Positions 1-11,703 of a stretch of DNA of 64,000 bases are shown here, one piece after another. The translations under genes and the position numbers were made by a program. The notes under the pieces are model-generated. The model ran no database searches. It was given only the letters and a program-made list of their open reading frames with translations, and had not been told where the DNA came from. How positions within the stretch are numbered: the first letter of the stretch is position 1; every line of letters starts with the position of its first letter. This DNA comes from Celoporthe dispersa. Taxonomy: Eukaryota > Ascomycota > Sordariomycetes > Diaporthales > Cryphonectriaceae. The stretch lies in NCBI GenBank assembly GCA_016584495.1, contig WAID01000007.1, positions 3,272,001 to 3,336,000 of the forward strand, given 5' to 3'.

Positions 1-1214
1 TGCTCTTGAAGATGGATTCAATACCAGCTGTTGAGAAACTGATGGCTGATCTGTTGAGTTGGACGACAGAAAAGTACGGTCAAGATAGCAGCGAGGCCCG
101 TTTCTGGCAGAACAACCTGGATGGATTGCGCAGACGATTTGACGTGCGTGAGGGCACAGAGGATAGCGATTTGCTCATGGAGAGGACCCGGGAGCAAGTC
201 GCTTTGCTCGTGGAGAAGGCCCAGGAGCAAGTCCAGATCATGACCGAGCAATACGGACCTTTCGAGCCCCAGACCCTCGAAGCACAGCAACAGCTTGCCA
301 AAGTCCTGATCAAAGACGGCGCATTCCAAGGGGCAGACCGTCTGCTCTCACATATAATCGAATACTGCGAGCGTACGTATGGTCAAGGTTCACTCCAACA
401 CATAGACGCCATGCATGCGATCTGCAAATCGTTAAATGAGCAGATGCGCCCCTATGAGTCTGACCCGATCCTCGTTGATGTGTTAGACAGGTACAGGATT
501 CTACTCGGGCAACGACACCCGAAGAGACTGGAAGCCCTACACACACTCGGTTACTGCCGCTCTCTTAAGGGCGACCTCAAATCAGCTATTTCGATCATGG
601 AGGAATGCCTCGACTTGAGAATGGAGGTTCTGGGGCCCGATCACAGGCACACGAAGATGACTGGCGTCATCCTTGAAAGAGTTCGGCACCTTGACGGATC
701 GGTGCCGGCATGGAACAGAGACAGCTTGAAGGAGATGGCTGTAAACAATAGCCTAAGAAGTCTGGGAGATCTCGCACCGGAATGGATGAAGCATTGGAAA
801 CGAGGTATGTGGTTGGACATGGCCTGCCCCTCTTCCCGGTCAACTTCCCCAGGCGACTATCATTATAAGCAAGAGGTATGCATTCATTGCGCACCAAACC
901 CTGCATCAGGTGTAGGGAGAGGCTAATCTTTAAATCCACCTTCTGCAGAGCCAGAACAGGCGGCTATACTAGCTCAGGCTGCCCGGGGCGAACCAATACA
1001 GGAGTATCGGATGGTTCAGAAGAAGGAAAATGGAATATGGACACATGTGATCGAGGCATATGGCTATAATCCTCCCGAACAAGTGATGAGGGCAGCCCAG
1101 TCCAAGGCTGATAGCAGTGGCAGAGATGATGATGATCAGTCTGTGAGCGGACATGGGCCTGAGGAGGAACGTCGGTCAAGGAAAGGGAAAGAGGTAGAGA
1201 CGCGAAAGGACTGA
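1..1214 (+). CDS. TPR-repeat protein, 3' end (5' partial)
   Basis: The reading frame is open at the left edge, so the true start lies outside the window; the first in-frame ATG is at 12. One intron is inferred at 805-948 (GTATGT...CTGCAG, with a GCTAAT branch-like site); splicing puts the second exon (949-1214) in frame, for at least 355 residues. The protein shows kinesin-light-chain-style tetratricopeptide repeats: a unit around 'TLEAQQQLAKVL', another around 'RLEALHTLGYCRSLKGD' and a following helix pair near 'EVLGPDHRHT'. The tail is polar and charged (DDDDQS, EEERRSRKGKE). In filamentous fungi such repeats often form the C-terminus of NLR-like NB-ARC or NACHT proteins, but no nucleotide-binding domain is visible here, so that remains inference. 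It converges on the helicase gene with a 95-bp gap. Confidence 0.7.
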
Positions 1215-1309
1215 GGGAACTCGATATCAAAACGATGTTGCAGTGGCCTTTAGATCTTGTTTTCTTATTGGATATGAATCCGCCTCTAATAGATTCTTTA
1301 TCCATGCTT

Positions 1310-3620
1310 TCATGTTTGCATAGCCTCGGATATCCAGTTCGCCTGGATGATGCTAATCTTCTTGGCATAATTCTTGGTTGTAAAGACATGTTCAAGGAAC
1401 ATGATGGCCTCTCTCTTCTGTCCGTGCATGACACTCGCGGGATGAATTGCGACGACATGTTTTCCAAAGGTTGTCACATAGCTGGCGTCTGGTGCCAAGA
1501 GGGCGGTCTTCATCGCGAACCCGGTCAGGAAACATTTCAGGATGACCTCGGCGCGCTCCGGCGATGTGGGCGTGAATGGCTGAGGGTCCTGCGGTGGAGC
1601 GTCGGTGAGCATCTTTTCTTTGAGGCATAAGCCCCGTAGCTGCTTGCGGATGTTGAGCGCTTGCTTCATGACCCTCGTGTTGACTTTTTCTGCGCTTGCA
1701 CCAGTCGACCCGGTCGGCATGTTCTGCCGTATACTGCTGCACCGTGGTGAGGTAGGTCAACAGATCACCCTCGCGGCGGTATAACTCCTTCCGGATTTCT
1801 TGTATTTCCTCGATCTCCTCCTCGGAGCGGAGTTGATAGAAGATGTCGTCTCCGGCTGTGAGACAAGCAATGATGTCGATGACTTCCAGGAGGCAATCGT
1901 TCTTGGGATCTCCTGCCGCAAGTAAAACCCTCCCGTACGGGGCGGTGACGGGGAAGTACGCCATTCTCTTTCCCATCTCGGTCAGAGACCCATCATCCGC
2001 GATGGCACCAAGAACGTGTAAGTGAAGTAGCGCTTTCTCGAAGGCCTCATCATCCGGCGTGTCCATCAGAGGGAAAGAAAAGATGTCGTTGATTCCCCGT
2101 GCCTTCATAGTCAACACCGCTCCCAAGACGTCGATCCGCAGGATCTCTGGCAGATCCGAGTCCTTGAGGACGTTTTCATAGCTTTCTTCGGTATACAGCC
2201 TGTAGCACTGCCCTGGTGCTTCTCTGCCAGCTCGTCCCGTCCTTTGGATGGCGGATGATTTCGAGATTGGTTTGGGGAGCAACGACTCCATGCCTAACCT
2301 GACACGATACTGCTTGACCTTGGCTTTGCCGGTATCGATGACATAGCGGACTCCAGGCACCGTGACCGACGTCTCAGCGATGTTTGTGGACAAGACGACC
2401 TTTCGAGCAATTCTCCCAGAGACGGGCTGAAAGGCCCTCTGTTGTGCTTCGATGGACATCTGGCCGAAGAGAGGCACCGGCACAAGCTTGGGCACGTCCG
2501 GGGCTAAGGTTTTGGCATAGTCCTCAATGATCTTCTGGGCAGCCTCGATTTCCTCCTGTCCAGTGAGGAAGGCCAGTATGTCCCCGGGGCACGGCTGCTC
2601 GGTGTGTATTCTTGTAATGGTCTTGATGAGTGTATCTTGGACGTCTGGAACTGGCCTGGGGGTGTGAATAATGTTGACCGGATAGAGACGGCCTGGAATG
2701 TTCAGGAAGGTCGGTTCCTTGAGCTGACCAGCATGATCGACTGTGAAGAACCCCCGGATCTTCTCTACGTCTGCGGTCGCGCTCATGATTGCCACCTTCA
2801 ACGGCACCCCGCCGCGACCAGCCTTGTCGCCGGAGATGATCTGCTTGAGGAAACCCGACAGCAGATCCACATCAACGCTTCTCTCATGAATCTCGTCGAC
2901 AATGACGGCGCTATACTGTCGCAGGTGGGGATCGCGCAGCAGCTCTTGCAGAAGCATGCCTTCTGTCAGGAACTTGATCTTGGCTCCTTTGGGAACATTA
3001 TGGTCGAAGCGGACAGAGTACCCAACGAGGCCCTCTAGACGTCCAGTTCCCTGGTGATGGAGTGGTGTTCCAGCTTCCTTGGCTACCCTGTGGGCGAGGG
3101 TTGTTGCAGCTACACGACGCGGCTGTGTGATAGCGATGGTGCCTCCCACACCAACGTCCTCCGTGCGGTTTGCTGTGCGTATCTTGACTGTCTTTTTGCA
3201 ACACCAATCCTCGGTGAAGAGGAACTGGGGCACCTGGGTACTCTTGCCAGAACCCGTCTCGGCCACGACGACCAGCACGTCGTCTCTCCTCAGGGCCTCT
3301 CGGATGTCATTGCGGTGCTTCCAGATCGGGAGCTTCTCACGGGTCCGCAACAGAGCCTTGTCGCCTCTTTCTTGTTGATCATTTAGGCGAGAGGGAAGAC
3401 CCCTCACTTGCGCTTTGTTGGTGCGAGATCCTGTGCTCTGTCGTTTGCCTTGCTGTGAGGTCTCATCCTCGTTGGTACCACCTGAAGGACTGTTGGCATC
3501 ACTGCCTTCAGGCACAGCTGAATTTTTTGGCACGCCTTTTAGATATCCTTCGATTGAGATGACTTTATCGCCAATTTTGACAAAGGCGCCAGTCTCGGAA
3601 GTTTTTCGTCGCTTGGGCAT
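1310..3620 (-). CDS. DHR2: DEAH-box RNA helicase, DHR2/DHX33-like (frame broken near the C-terminus)
   Basis: Predicted ATP-dependent RNA helicase of about 769 residues, probably nucleolar and acting in ribosome biogenesis by analogy with yeast Dhr2. Visible motifs in order: Walker A AETGSGKST (~residue 121), QPRRVAA, DEIH in VDEIHERS (~243), SAT in IMSATAD, TGQEEIE, STNIAETSVTVPG and QRTGRAGR, followed by the winged-helix/ratchet and OB-fold regions. The N-terminal ~85 residues are polar and disordered. The frame breaks at the A5 run (T5 on the plus strand, 1685-1689): upstream reads ...DWCKRRK, and the conserved continuation VNTRVMKQALNIRKQL lies in another frame that stops at 1310. Removing one base restores a continuous family-like sequence, and no intron-sized gap is available. 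Assignment to DHR2 rather than another DEAH protein rests on size and N-terminus. Confidence 0.85.
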
Positions 3621-4438
3621 CTCGGCGGGCCTTGTTGTTGATTGGATGAAAAGAATTTGAGAGGCTCCTTGCGGGCGGAAAAGATAGATGTTGTTGCTAG
3701 CATGGGTTGATTACATAAGCCTCTAGGCTTGCACGTACAGAGTAGCCACCACCCACACGTACCTCTTTACAAGGTACTTATTCGGGGGAGATAAAGATTA
3801 TGAAATTAAAGAGAAAAAAAAAGGGAAGACAGACACAAGCAGCTGGTTTACGGTTTACAAATGGACACGGGTTAAGAGGCAAAATTGCTCTCACAAGGGA
3901 CCAACGTGTCATGGCGGGTTCATCATGCCTGGAGAACTGGACAGAACAAGATTGTTTCTAGCTGCACGGTGGCCTAGCTGGAGACCGGCAACAGAAGTCC
4001 GAGATCGTTGATCTTGCATTTGCTTTTATTTTAGTCATCCAATGGACAAGAAATGGCCTCTATTCAGCAAAGCTAGGCAGGCCACGGAGACAGGCAGGTG
4101 GCGTGCGGTGTGGCGGCAGTGGATTGGTAGACCTTATTCACACAAGGGCTTCGGACCATAACTGATGTTGGGATGCCTCAAAGCGACATGGAGCGATGAC
4201 CTTATCATATAAGCTCTCTCATAATAATGAAACTGAAGTGATATATGGAGGAATCCGTAGTGAGCACAAACGACTGACCCGCACATGGCCATTTCATCTT
4301 TGCAACCTAGTAATGCTAGAGTCTGAGAAGAGGTATGACGAAACGCGAGTTCTGATACTTGTTGCTCAAAACCGGGAAGCACCACCTCAAAACACAGACC
4401 TCTAGACACATATCTTCGAGCACTGTCGCACCAGGTGC
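3621..4438. other. Intergenic: helicase promoter and SEC9 3' region
   Basis: About 0.8 kb between two minus-strand genes. It contains an A/G-rich stretch near 3800-3830. Short ORFs on both strands show no recognisable protein, and no RNA gene was seen. Confidence 0.5.
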
Positions 4439-6068
4439 TCAGCGTATGTGGTTCAGCATCTCTCTGTTCCTCCGGACCTATTTCGTGTGGTTAGCAGAGG
4501 TAATATTGAAATAAGGCGGGGAGGACACCATCTCAGTATGACCAGTCCACTCGAGATGTGCTGAGCCGACAACAACAGCGTAGAGCTCTACGGCCAGATG
4601 GGGGAGAAAGAGAAAAAGGAAAAGAGGCAAAAAATCCCGCGCAGGAGTTTTTCGCATCCACACTGTTGAGAGATGACTTACCCTGTCATCCACCAGATCA
4701 ACCTGCGTGAAAATGTCAGTGAGGTCCAACTGAAACGGCGCGCATGAGGCGAACATACCTTGCCGCTAACATCGTTAAGTTGAGCGTTGCTCCGTTCAAG
4801 TTTGCCGCTCATAGCAGTGCTGACCATGTTCAGGTTTTGGCTGACAGCAAGCACGCCACCCAGTAGGCCGTCGATGTGTTCCTCCTTCGCCTGGCCGGTT
4901 TCGTCATCCTCCAAGGCAAACTTACTAGGTCCCTTTTTGGCACCAAGGAGCCGAGGTCCGGATGAAGCCCTGGAAAGTTGCTGCATATCTTGCTCCATCT
5001 TCTGCCGATCAGCATATGCTGTGCGTTGTGTCTGTTCCCTTTGCTCTCGGTCCTGTCGATTGTTCATCACCGCCATCTCGGCCAGCTTGTCCTGCGCCTT
5101 CTTGCCGGGCTCGACAGGTACGAAAAACGGCGTGGAGTTCAGCTTTCGGAGTGTCCTGCGTAGATTTTAATCAAATCAGTATGGGGCAGTGCTGGCAAGA
5201 TAGGCATATCGAAAGAAGATGTGACAGCGCAACTTACTTTGTCTTGGACTGGCCATCCCTTGCGTGAGCGAGCGACGAATCCAGATTCTTATTACTGGAT
5301 ACACAGGATTAGTTGTTTTCAAGCATACGAGACGGGAAACCGTAAAGACATACGCATTGAACATCATTTCGTCCTGCTGGTCGATCCGCACCAACGTGCC
5401 ACTGGCTTGCTCCAAGGCTTGGAGACCTTGAGCATGCATTCGCTCAAGAGCTGCAATGCTTTGATCCCTCACATCGTTGGCTTCGTCGACGTAGGCCTGA
5501 GTCTGCGCTTCCGCCTGCTCTTCCTCTGCTGGTTGTTAGAATACAATGCTAGCGGTCTCATGACAGAGGCGTGCCTACCTGTCAATTCCCGCGGCGCACC
5601 ATAACCACTATACTCATCGCCTTCGGTCCCGGACTGTGCTGGTGGCTTTGAGCCGCCGTACGGATTGTATCGATCCTGGGCGTTGCCGAAGAGAGCAGGG
5701 TTCCTATCGCCGCCGGCTGGTGGCGCGGGGGAAGGATTCTTTCCAGCATCAGAGCTGAAGCCACCGTACCCACCGGCAGCAGGACCGGGACCGGTGCTGC
5801 CGTATCTGTCGGCCCCGTAGCCATTCTGGCTCCCGTATTTCTCGTCCCCGTATCGGCTGCTCGCGATGGATGGGCTGTGGTAGGACGGAGGAGGGGTGTT
5901 CGAAGCAGGAGGAGCCATGCTCGACGAGAGGCCGACGGGTCGCCCCTGAGCCATGTCGTTTCTGGCTTGCTGGTACGGGGTCAGCGGATTCGAGAAGGGC
6001 ACTTGAGCGCCATCCTGGGCGTAGGGGTTGGCGTCGGCATCCTTCTTCTTCTTGCTGAAGAAACCCAT
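4439..6068 (-). CDS. SEC9: SNAP-25-family t-SNARE Sec9
   Basis: Plasma-membrane Qb/Qc-SNARE that pairs with a syntaxin (Sso) and a synaptobrevin (Snc) to fuse secretory vesicles. The model has six exons: 5579-6068, 5354-5528, 5238-5294, 4759-5155, 4682-4702 and 4439-4477. All introns have GT-AG ends and the total is 1179 nt (392 residues). The N-terminus (MGFFSKKKKDADANPYAQDG) is followed by ~160 disordered Gly/Pro/Tyr-rich residues, as in yeast Sec9. The first SNARE helix spans 'DVRDQSIAALERMHAQGLQ' to 'NKNLDSSLAHA', and the second spans 'EEHIDGLLGGVLAVSQNL' to 'VDLVDDRVRRNREMLNHIR', ending at the stop. There is no transmembrane segment, as expected for SNAP-25 proteins. The last two exons are very short (21 and 39 nt); their junctions are inferred from frame and from homology to the conserved SNARE C-terminus. 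Confidence 0.9.
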
Positions 6069-6711
6069 TGTGTTCTGGTCGCGGAACGGTTAATAATAGA
6101 TTCGTACAGACGTGGGTACAGGTCGTGATGACAGCGGTAATAGTACAGAGTATGGACAGACTCAAGGTCGGAAGAGTGCGAGAGAAATCGGAAGAGGAAA
6201 GAGGGTGGATGTAAGCATGAGGTGGACGGATTGGGGGGGGTGGTGTTTTGGTTTTAATGGAGCCGAGGTGGAAAAGGGGGCGACATGACTTTGAGACTGC
6301 GGCGCGTTTCGAGAGACATGGGTTCCGGGCAGTTCAACCATGTAGCGGTGGGGAGGATAGAGGAGGGCCAGAGGCCTGGAGTGGCCACTGCGGGAGCTTG
6401 GGAAGGAGTAGAAGGAGGTCCACTGAAAGCCACCGCCCCTCCTCCTCAAGAAGAGCCGCTAAGGCATGGCGATCATCCGTCCCGTTAGGCACGATGGGCG
6501 GTGGACCGCCGAGTGCCAGTCGCCTAGGGACGTTGAACCGCTGCCCGTGTTTTCTGCGATAGGTTTCTATCCCGTATTGCGTACCACACACTGGTCATTA
6601 CTGGTCACCAGCCAGACCAGCACCAGCCAGACCATCTCGTCCAAGGGCTCGCGTATGAAGATTGCCGCTTGCAGGGCCATTTTCAAGCCGGCGAACGCTT
6701 GGCAGGACATG
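6069..6711. other. Intergenic region upstream of SEC9
   Basis: GC-rich DNA including the SEC9 promoter. Overlapping Arg/Gly/Pro-rich ORFs occur on both strands, with none recognisable. A G-run lies at 6233-6240. Confidence 0.4.
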
Positions 6712-7317
6712 TCAGGCCAGCCGCAGCACCCACGTCAGAGACATTGGATGCAGCTGTGTTGGAGGGGCAGTGCATCGTATAAGGGTCCGCGATGACTGGT
6801 ACAGATTTGGTCTCACCTTGTCCAGGGCCCTGGGAGGTGGGCGTCTGCGGGGGCCGCCATCCTCGCCCCACCCACGTCCTCTGCCATTACCTTCTCGAAG
6901 CACAGCAGCCGCCTTCGTGGGTCTATCTCGCAGCGTGCCATGGGTTGTAGGTGCTGTCGTAGTCGCTGAGGGCGGAAGGACCTGGATCTCCGTGTTCCTG
7001 GTGCCATATCTAGCTGGCCTTGTCCGGAGTTGCCGCTGCGGCCTGGCCTCGACCTCCTCGTCGTCTGCAAGCTGCACAGCACTGTCGGCGTCGCTGTGGC
7101 TGTCGCTGTGGCTATGGGTGTCGTTGTAGCTATCACCATTGAAATTGGATCGGTAGTTATAGCCGTAGGTGTTGCTCTGCGCGTCCCCAACAGCCGTCTT
7201 CATGACTTTGACTTGGGCCCTGTCCAGATTCGGGGGCGTCCGCGGCCGTTTCGACAGCGCAGCCCTGCGCGCCTCCATATCGTTACCCATCTTCTTGGAT
7301 GATGTACCGACCAACAT
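6712..7317 (-). CDS. Hypothetical basic, low-complexity protein
   Basis: An open frame of 201 codons beginning MLVGTSSKKMGNDMEARRAA. It contains the segment 'LSKRPRTPPNLDRAQVKVMK', a repetitive His/Ser/Asp stretch (DTHSHSDSHSDADS), and an Arg/Pro-rich C-terminal half. A possible 63-nt GT-AG intron after '...PPPRALDK' (GTGAGA...CACAG) would keep the same frame and stop, giving about 180 residues. No domain was recognised. The composition is compatible with a disordered nuclear protein, but also with a chance ORF in GC-rich DNA, so this call is tentative. Confidence 0.35.
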   Translation of the reverse strand: MLVGTSSKKMGNDMEARRAALSKRPRTPPNLDRAQVKVMKTAVGDAQSNTYGYNYRSNFNGDSYNDTHSHSDSHSDADSAVQLADDEEVEARPQRQLRTRPARYGTRNTEIQVLPPSATTTAPTTHGTLRDRPTKAAAVLREGNGRGRGWGEDGGPRRRPPPRALDKVRPNLYQSSRTLIRCTAPPTQLHPMSLTWVLRLA

Positions 7318-8297
7318 GGTCGTAGACGATAAATTAAATCTGCTGCGGTCATTAAGTCATTTGTGGAGATAAATTCTGAGAGGATTGTCGTCGGCGTGAC
7401 TCCTTTGTAGCTCGCATGTGCGTGGTGCGCAGCGGTACGAAAGTACAAAGGGCTAGTCGGTCGCCTCTTTGCTGGGGCTCCCAGTCGGCGGTGCTATGGG
7501 CGGTACCGCTGCGAGACTGGCTACTTGGTACCAAAGGCCAAAAAAGTATGAGTCTGACCTGCCGTGGTGGTCTCCAATGGACAATTCAACGATCTACCTA
7601 GGCATCGCTTCCCAGAACACAACCCAGCAAGCAGTTAATATTCCGTTTCGAGTCATCTACTTACGTCTTCGCAATGCCACTCTGAGCCGCCTCACGCTGC
7701 TGCAGACAAGCCTCTGATAAAACCCGCGGCATTATTACCGTCGCAACCGTGGCTTCGACATCTCTGCCGAAGCCCGCCGCAGTTCTTCAACCTCTACTTG
7801 CCCTCTCGCGCAAGTAGCTACGCACACATCAGTCAAGATGTGGCTGCAAATAAAAAGATTCTCCTCTTTATCCGTTATAGAATCAAGGGCCATACGAAGG
7901 CATATAAGCAGACCTACGAGCTTACAAAACTGAGATAACAGCCAGCCATCCTTAGACGGAGGCGATCCGCAACAGCGAGAGGCAGCACACCAGACTCTCG
8001 ACGGAGCATGCGTGTCGACTGGCTTGGTCCTTCATTTCCTCTCATCGCCATACCACACTTGACTTCCTGCTCGATCTGCTCGAGGGAGGTCTTGAGACCA
8101 GACTGGCCGGCTGCTTCAGTATCACTGCTGGACAGACTCCAGGGGCACCGAACCCCACCAGCGCATTCATCTCCCTTTGCGGGCTTACACAGCGCTCACA
8201 CCGCTCTGGTGATCCAGGGACACAAGAGTACCCTCAAGGACCGGCTTCTCTGTCGATATCCATCAACATCTCAAGTACATACTGATCGACTGGAATC
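7318..8297. other. Intergenic: upstream region of the GTPase gene
   Basis: About 1 kb containing the probable promoter and 5' leader of the GTPase at 8298. There is a CT-rich leader near 8030-8290 with a short overlapping ORF. No gene was recognised. Confidence 0.4.
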
Positions 8298-10941
8298 ATG
8301 TCGGTTTTCACCTTTGGGACAGAGCCAACTCGGGTCTCCTCTCCATGGCACCAGCCTTCCAGGACCCCAGACGATACCGTCACCAAGCTCGAGGCCGAGC
8401 CGCAAGAAGGAGCCATTGAGTACAAGCTGCACCTCCTGCTACGTCCAAGACGCCCATACCAGACCATTACCGCCGGTACTGCTTCGGGGTCCGTCCGAGA
8501 CGAGGCATCACCGGCCTGGGATCTCGTGGTAGGAGACCTGCCCAGCCTGGGAGGCTCACATGTCACGGCAGACGGGCCTTCGACACCCCTGGGCTCCAAG
8601 AAGCGGAAGCCCGCCACCGAGTACTATGCGACGACCACCGAGTCTCGCAGGCTTCGGCTGTACCACCTCACGACCCAGCTGCTCTGGAGGCTCAAGCAGT
8701 CCATGACGAACGGACCTATTGGGACTACAGAGTCTCTGATCCCAAAGCTGCCGGCTGACAGTGTCGACCTCGCAGCGGCGGTCCAGCCCGGAACCCTATG
8801 GCAGGGGCTCGAGGAGTCGAGGGGCGCTCTGTACGAGATAGGCGTATCTGACGATGGCACTTTGGTGGGGCTGCCTGATGACGAGATGGAGGAGAGCCTT
8901 CTAACCCTGCGGGTGATGGCCGCTAGTCTGGGCTGTGTCGTGAGAGTGACTCGGCGACAGTGTGTTGGGGAGTGTGAATGGTCTGACGGCCCGACGGCGA
9001 CAGGAAACCCGGCGTCGCAAGTCATATATCGCGAGCAGCTGTATGTGGCCGAGGCCCTGGTGACTCCATCACGCGGGGCGGACGACAATGTCGCCGGCCT
9101 GGTGAACGAGATGCCGTTAGCTCCTCCACCGCCGGTGACGAGCGTCGATGCCAAGTTGACGGTCGAGCAGCTTCGGGTCACGCTCACTGGACCGACTGAT
9201 GGTGGCAAGTCCACCCTCCTCGGGACGCTCTCGACCGGGATCTTCGACAACGGCTCGGGCAGGAGCCGTACTTTCATGCTTCGGCACCGGCACGAACTGA
9301 CATCTGGCATGACGACTTCCCTCTCGCATATGTTGATCGGATACAAAAACAACGGTCTAGACGAGAACCAGATCTACAGCTTCTCGGACCGCAACATCGA
9401 CTCCTGGGAGGCCATCCATGACTCCCTCGCGGGACGGGCGGTTAGTGTTCGTGTCTGATTCCGCAGGACACCTCCGATTCCGAAGGACCGTCCTGCGCGG
9501 TCTCGTCGGGTGGGCTCCTCACTGGACGCTCTTATGCCTGACCGCGAATGATGGCGAGCCGAAAGGGAGGTCGGCGTCGGCACCTCCACAAGATGAGGCG
9601 GAATCCGCACCCCTCGAGGTAGACCAGGGGAAGGCATACCTCGGCCTTTGTCTCAAGCTTCGCATGCCGCTGGTCATCGTCATAACGAAGCTTGACGTGG
9701 CTACCACGACTAGCTTTCGCAGTACCCTGACTAGGATCCTCGCCGCTGTCAAGAGCGCTGGCCGGGTCCCGAAGCTCCTGATCAAACAGAGGGTACAGTC
9801 TGACCCGACAAGGGTACCAGCGGTAGACGAGGACGACATACATCCGCTCATCTCTGAGATGCACAACAGCGGCAGTCTCCTCGACTATGTACCCATCGTG
9901 TCAACTAGTGCAGTCAAGGGTGAAGGCATTGGCTTGCTCCACGCGCTCCTGCAGAAGCTGCCGATACCGCCTACACCGACGGCACGAGACTACGTCGGCC
10001 TGGCGCTCAACCCAGAGCAGCCCGAGGCAGTCTTTCACATCGACGACAAGTTCAGCCTCTCAGCGCTCTATGGAAGCACTGTCAAAGAGGAGGAGGAAGC
10101 AGACCACGGTACGGTCGTCGCAGGATATCTCCGCTTTGGACACCTTGCGGTCGGGGATCGCATTCTGGTCGGGCCCTTCCCGCCGGACGATGACTCCAGA
10201 GCTATCACGCCGGAAGAGCGGGCGTCACCAGGCGGGGAGGGCCTGTCTGCCTCGCACCCCTCGTCGTCAGAGCTCGGCCGTCTCGCCATGCGAAACGCCA
10301 TACCGGCCTCTGCCATCAAGGGCGAGTGGTACAACGCCCAGATCGTCACGATCCGAAACCTGCGCCTACCCGTACGCATACTTGAGCCGGGCCAAGCGGG
10401 CACCATTGGCATCGTCTTCGATATGCCCAAGGAGGACCTCTCAGATAGCATATTCGAGCGCCCTCCCCGACCGATGCCTAAGATCCGCAAGGGCATGGTG
10501 CTCGCTACGCCTAGCGGACACATGCTGGATACGGGCCTGTCGCTGCAGGCGGCTAGCGGCGTCACTGGCGTATTTGAAGACGAGACGACGGCCTCGCTCA
10601 TCGTGGGCAGCATAGTCAAGGTGTATATCGCCAGCGTCCGCGCCTCGGCGAGAATACTGCGCGTCTCGCCCACCTGGACATATCCCGACGCCACCACCAC
10701 CTCCGGGACTGGCGAGCTAGAGGATGACGAAGATGTCTTCAATATCAGCATGGAGAAGACCGACGGTCGTGAAGACCTACAGGTTGGCGACAGGACGCTG
10801 GTGTACGAGGTCCAGCTGGAGCTGCTCACGCACAGGGAATGGATCGAGATGGGCTCGCAGATGGTGATCCTAGAGGGCGGAAGCAGAGACATGTCGGGCC
10901 TGGAAGGGTTCGTGGGCAAAGTTATAGAGATTACGGAGTAA
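8298..10941 (+). CDS. GTPBP1/GTPBP2-type translational GTPase (frame broken at ~9430-9443)
   Basis: Intronless GTP-binding protein of the elongation-factor-like GTPBP1/GTPBP2 family, about 880 residues if read across the break. Visible G-motifs are G1 GPTDGGKST, a switch-like segment 'HELTSGMTTSLSHMLIGY', G3 DSAGH and G4 ITKLD. A domain-2 beta-barrel segment follows (HGTVVAGYLRFGHLAVGDRI). The two halves lie in different frames: the first ends ...AIHDSLAGR and the second resumes with RLVFVSDSAGH, immediately before G3. The junction holds a near-tandem 'CGGG/CGGT' stretch, so a 1- or 4-base insertion explains it; the only GT...AG pair there spans 26 bp, too short for an intron. In animals these GTPases act in ribosome rescue and mRNA decay; the role here is inferred from the family only. 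Confidence 0.85.
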
Positions 10942-11265
10942 GCGATACACAAGCGTTGTTGGCATCAGGTTTGAAGGTTGTTTTCTTTTCTTTCCTCTCC
11001 CTTTTTTCCTCTCTCCCAATACTCCTATCAAAGCATACAATTTGGGTCATTGCTGTTCAGCTCTGGCGATCGATGTTCATAGAGGTAGGATGGGAACTAT
11101 TTTGCCTTGCGAATATCCACATCCTACTTTAGTTCTTGGGTATATAGCGCATGTATACATTATTCGTGTCGGCATGTTCAGCTCAGTTCCTAGAACTGCT
11201 CGTCTCGACCGGCTGTCTTCTGCTGCCACAACCCTGTGCTTGTGACATTAGGTTCCCCCCGGCCT
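10942..11265. other. Convergent 3' spacer (GTPase / EMC6)
   Basis: 324 bp between convergent genes, with T-rich sequence just after the GTPase stop, consistent with a 3' UTR. Nothing else was seen. Confidence 0.4.
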
Positions 11266-11703
11266 CTACGCCCTGACAAGCCCGTAGAAGAGCGTCCAGG
11301 TCAGGACGAAGCCCGCCAGCCCTCCCATCAGCCCACTCGTCCACAACTCCAGCGGGCCCCGGAAGTAGCGGCTCGTGTCGAGGGCCGGCTTGCCAGCGGC
11401 GACGGACTCGGGGGCGACGTGGACAAAGTAGAACAGCAGAGCAGTCAACAGGGTGAAGACGATGTAGAAGAGGAAGCCGTCGTAGGACTCGAGGCCGAGG
11501 ATGCCAGCGGCGACGCCAAAGAGGGAGGCGGTTAGGGACTGGAGGTTGGAGAGGGTCTGGTAGGTTATGAGGGGTAAATATCAGCTGGGAGAAGGATGAA
11601 GAGCGGGGATAAAGGGCCAGCCGTGGCACAGACTGACCTTTGTGTTGTGGACGACAGACTCGTTCACGATAGGCGAGATCTGGAGCTCCTTCTCGGTGGG
11701 CAT
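11266..11703 (-). CDS. EMC6: ER membrane protein complex subunit 6 (EMC6)
   Basis: Small ER membrane protein of 118 residues, part of the EMC insertase for tail-anchored and multipass proteins. Exon 1 is 11638-11703 (MPTEKELQISPIVNESVVHN), the intron is 11557-11637 (GTCAGT...CCAG), and exon 2 is 11266-11556. Hydrophobic segments are visible at 'LTASLFGVAAGILGLESY', 'FLFYIVFTLLTALLFYFVHV' and 'GGLAGFVLTWTLFYGLVRA', the last reaching the stop. The N-terminal S-P-I-V-N-E-S-V-V-H-N pattern and the LTWTLFYGLVR ending are characteristic of the family. Length matches the usual ~110 residues. Confidence 0.9.

Noticed and set aside
6248..6562. Overlapping Arg/Gly-rich ORFs upstream of SEC9
   Set aside because: GC-rich promoter DNA opens frames on both strands; no codon-level or domain evidence favours any of them.
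9440..9470. Short GT...AG intron to explain the GTPase frame break
   Set aside because: The only candidate is 26 bp, well below the 50 bp or longer introns seen throughout the window.
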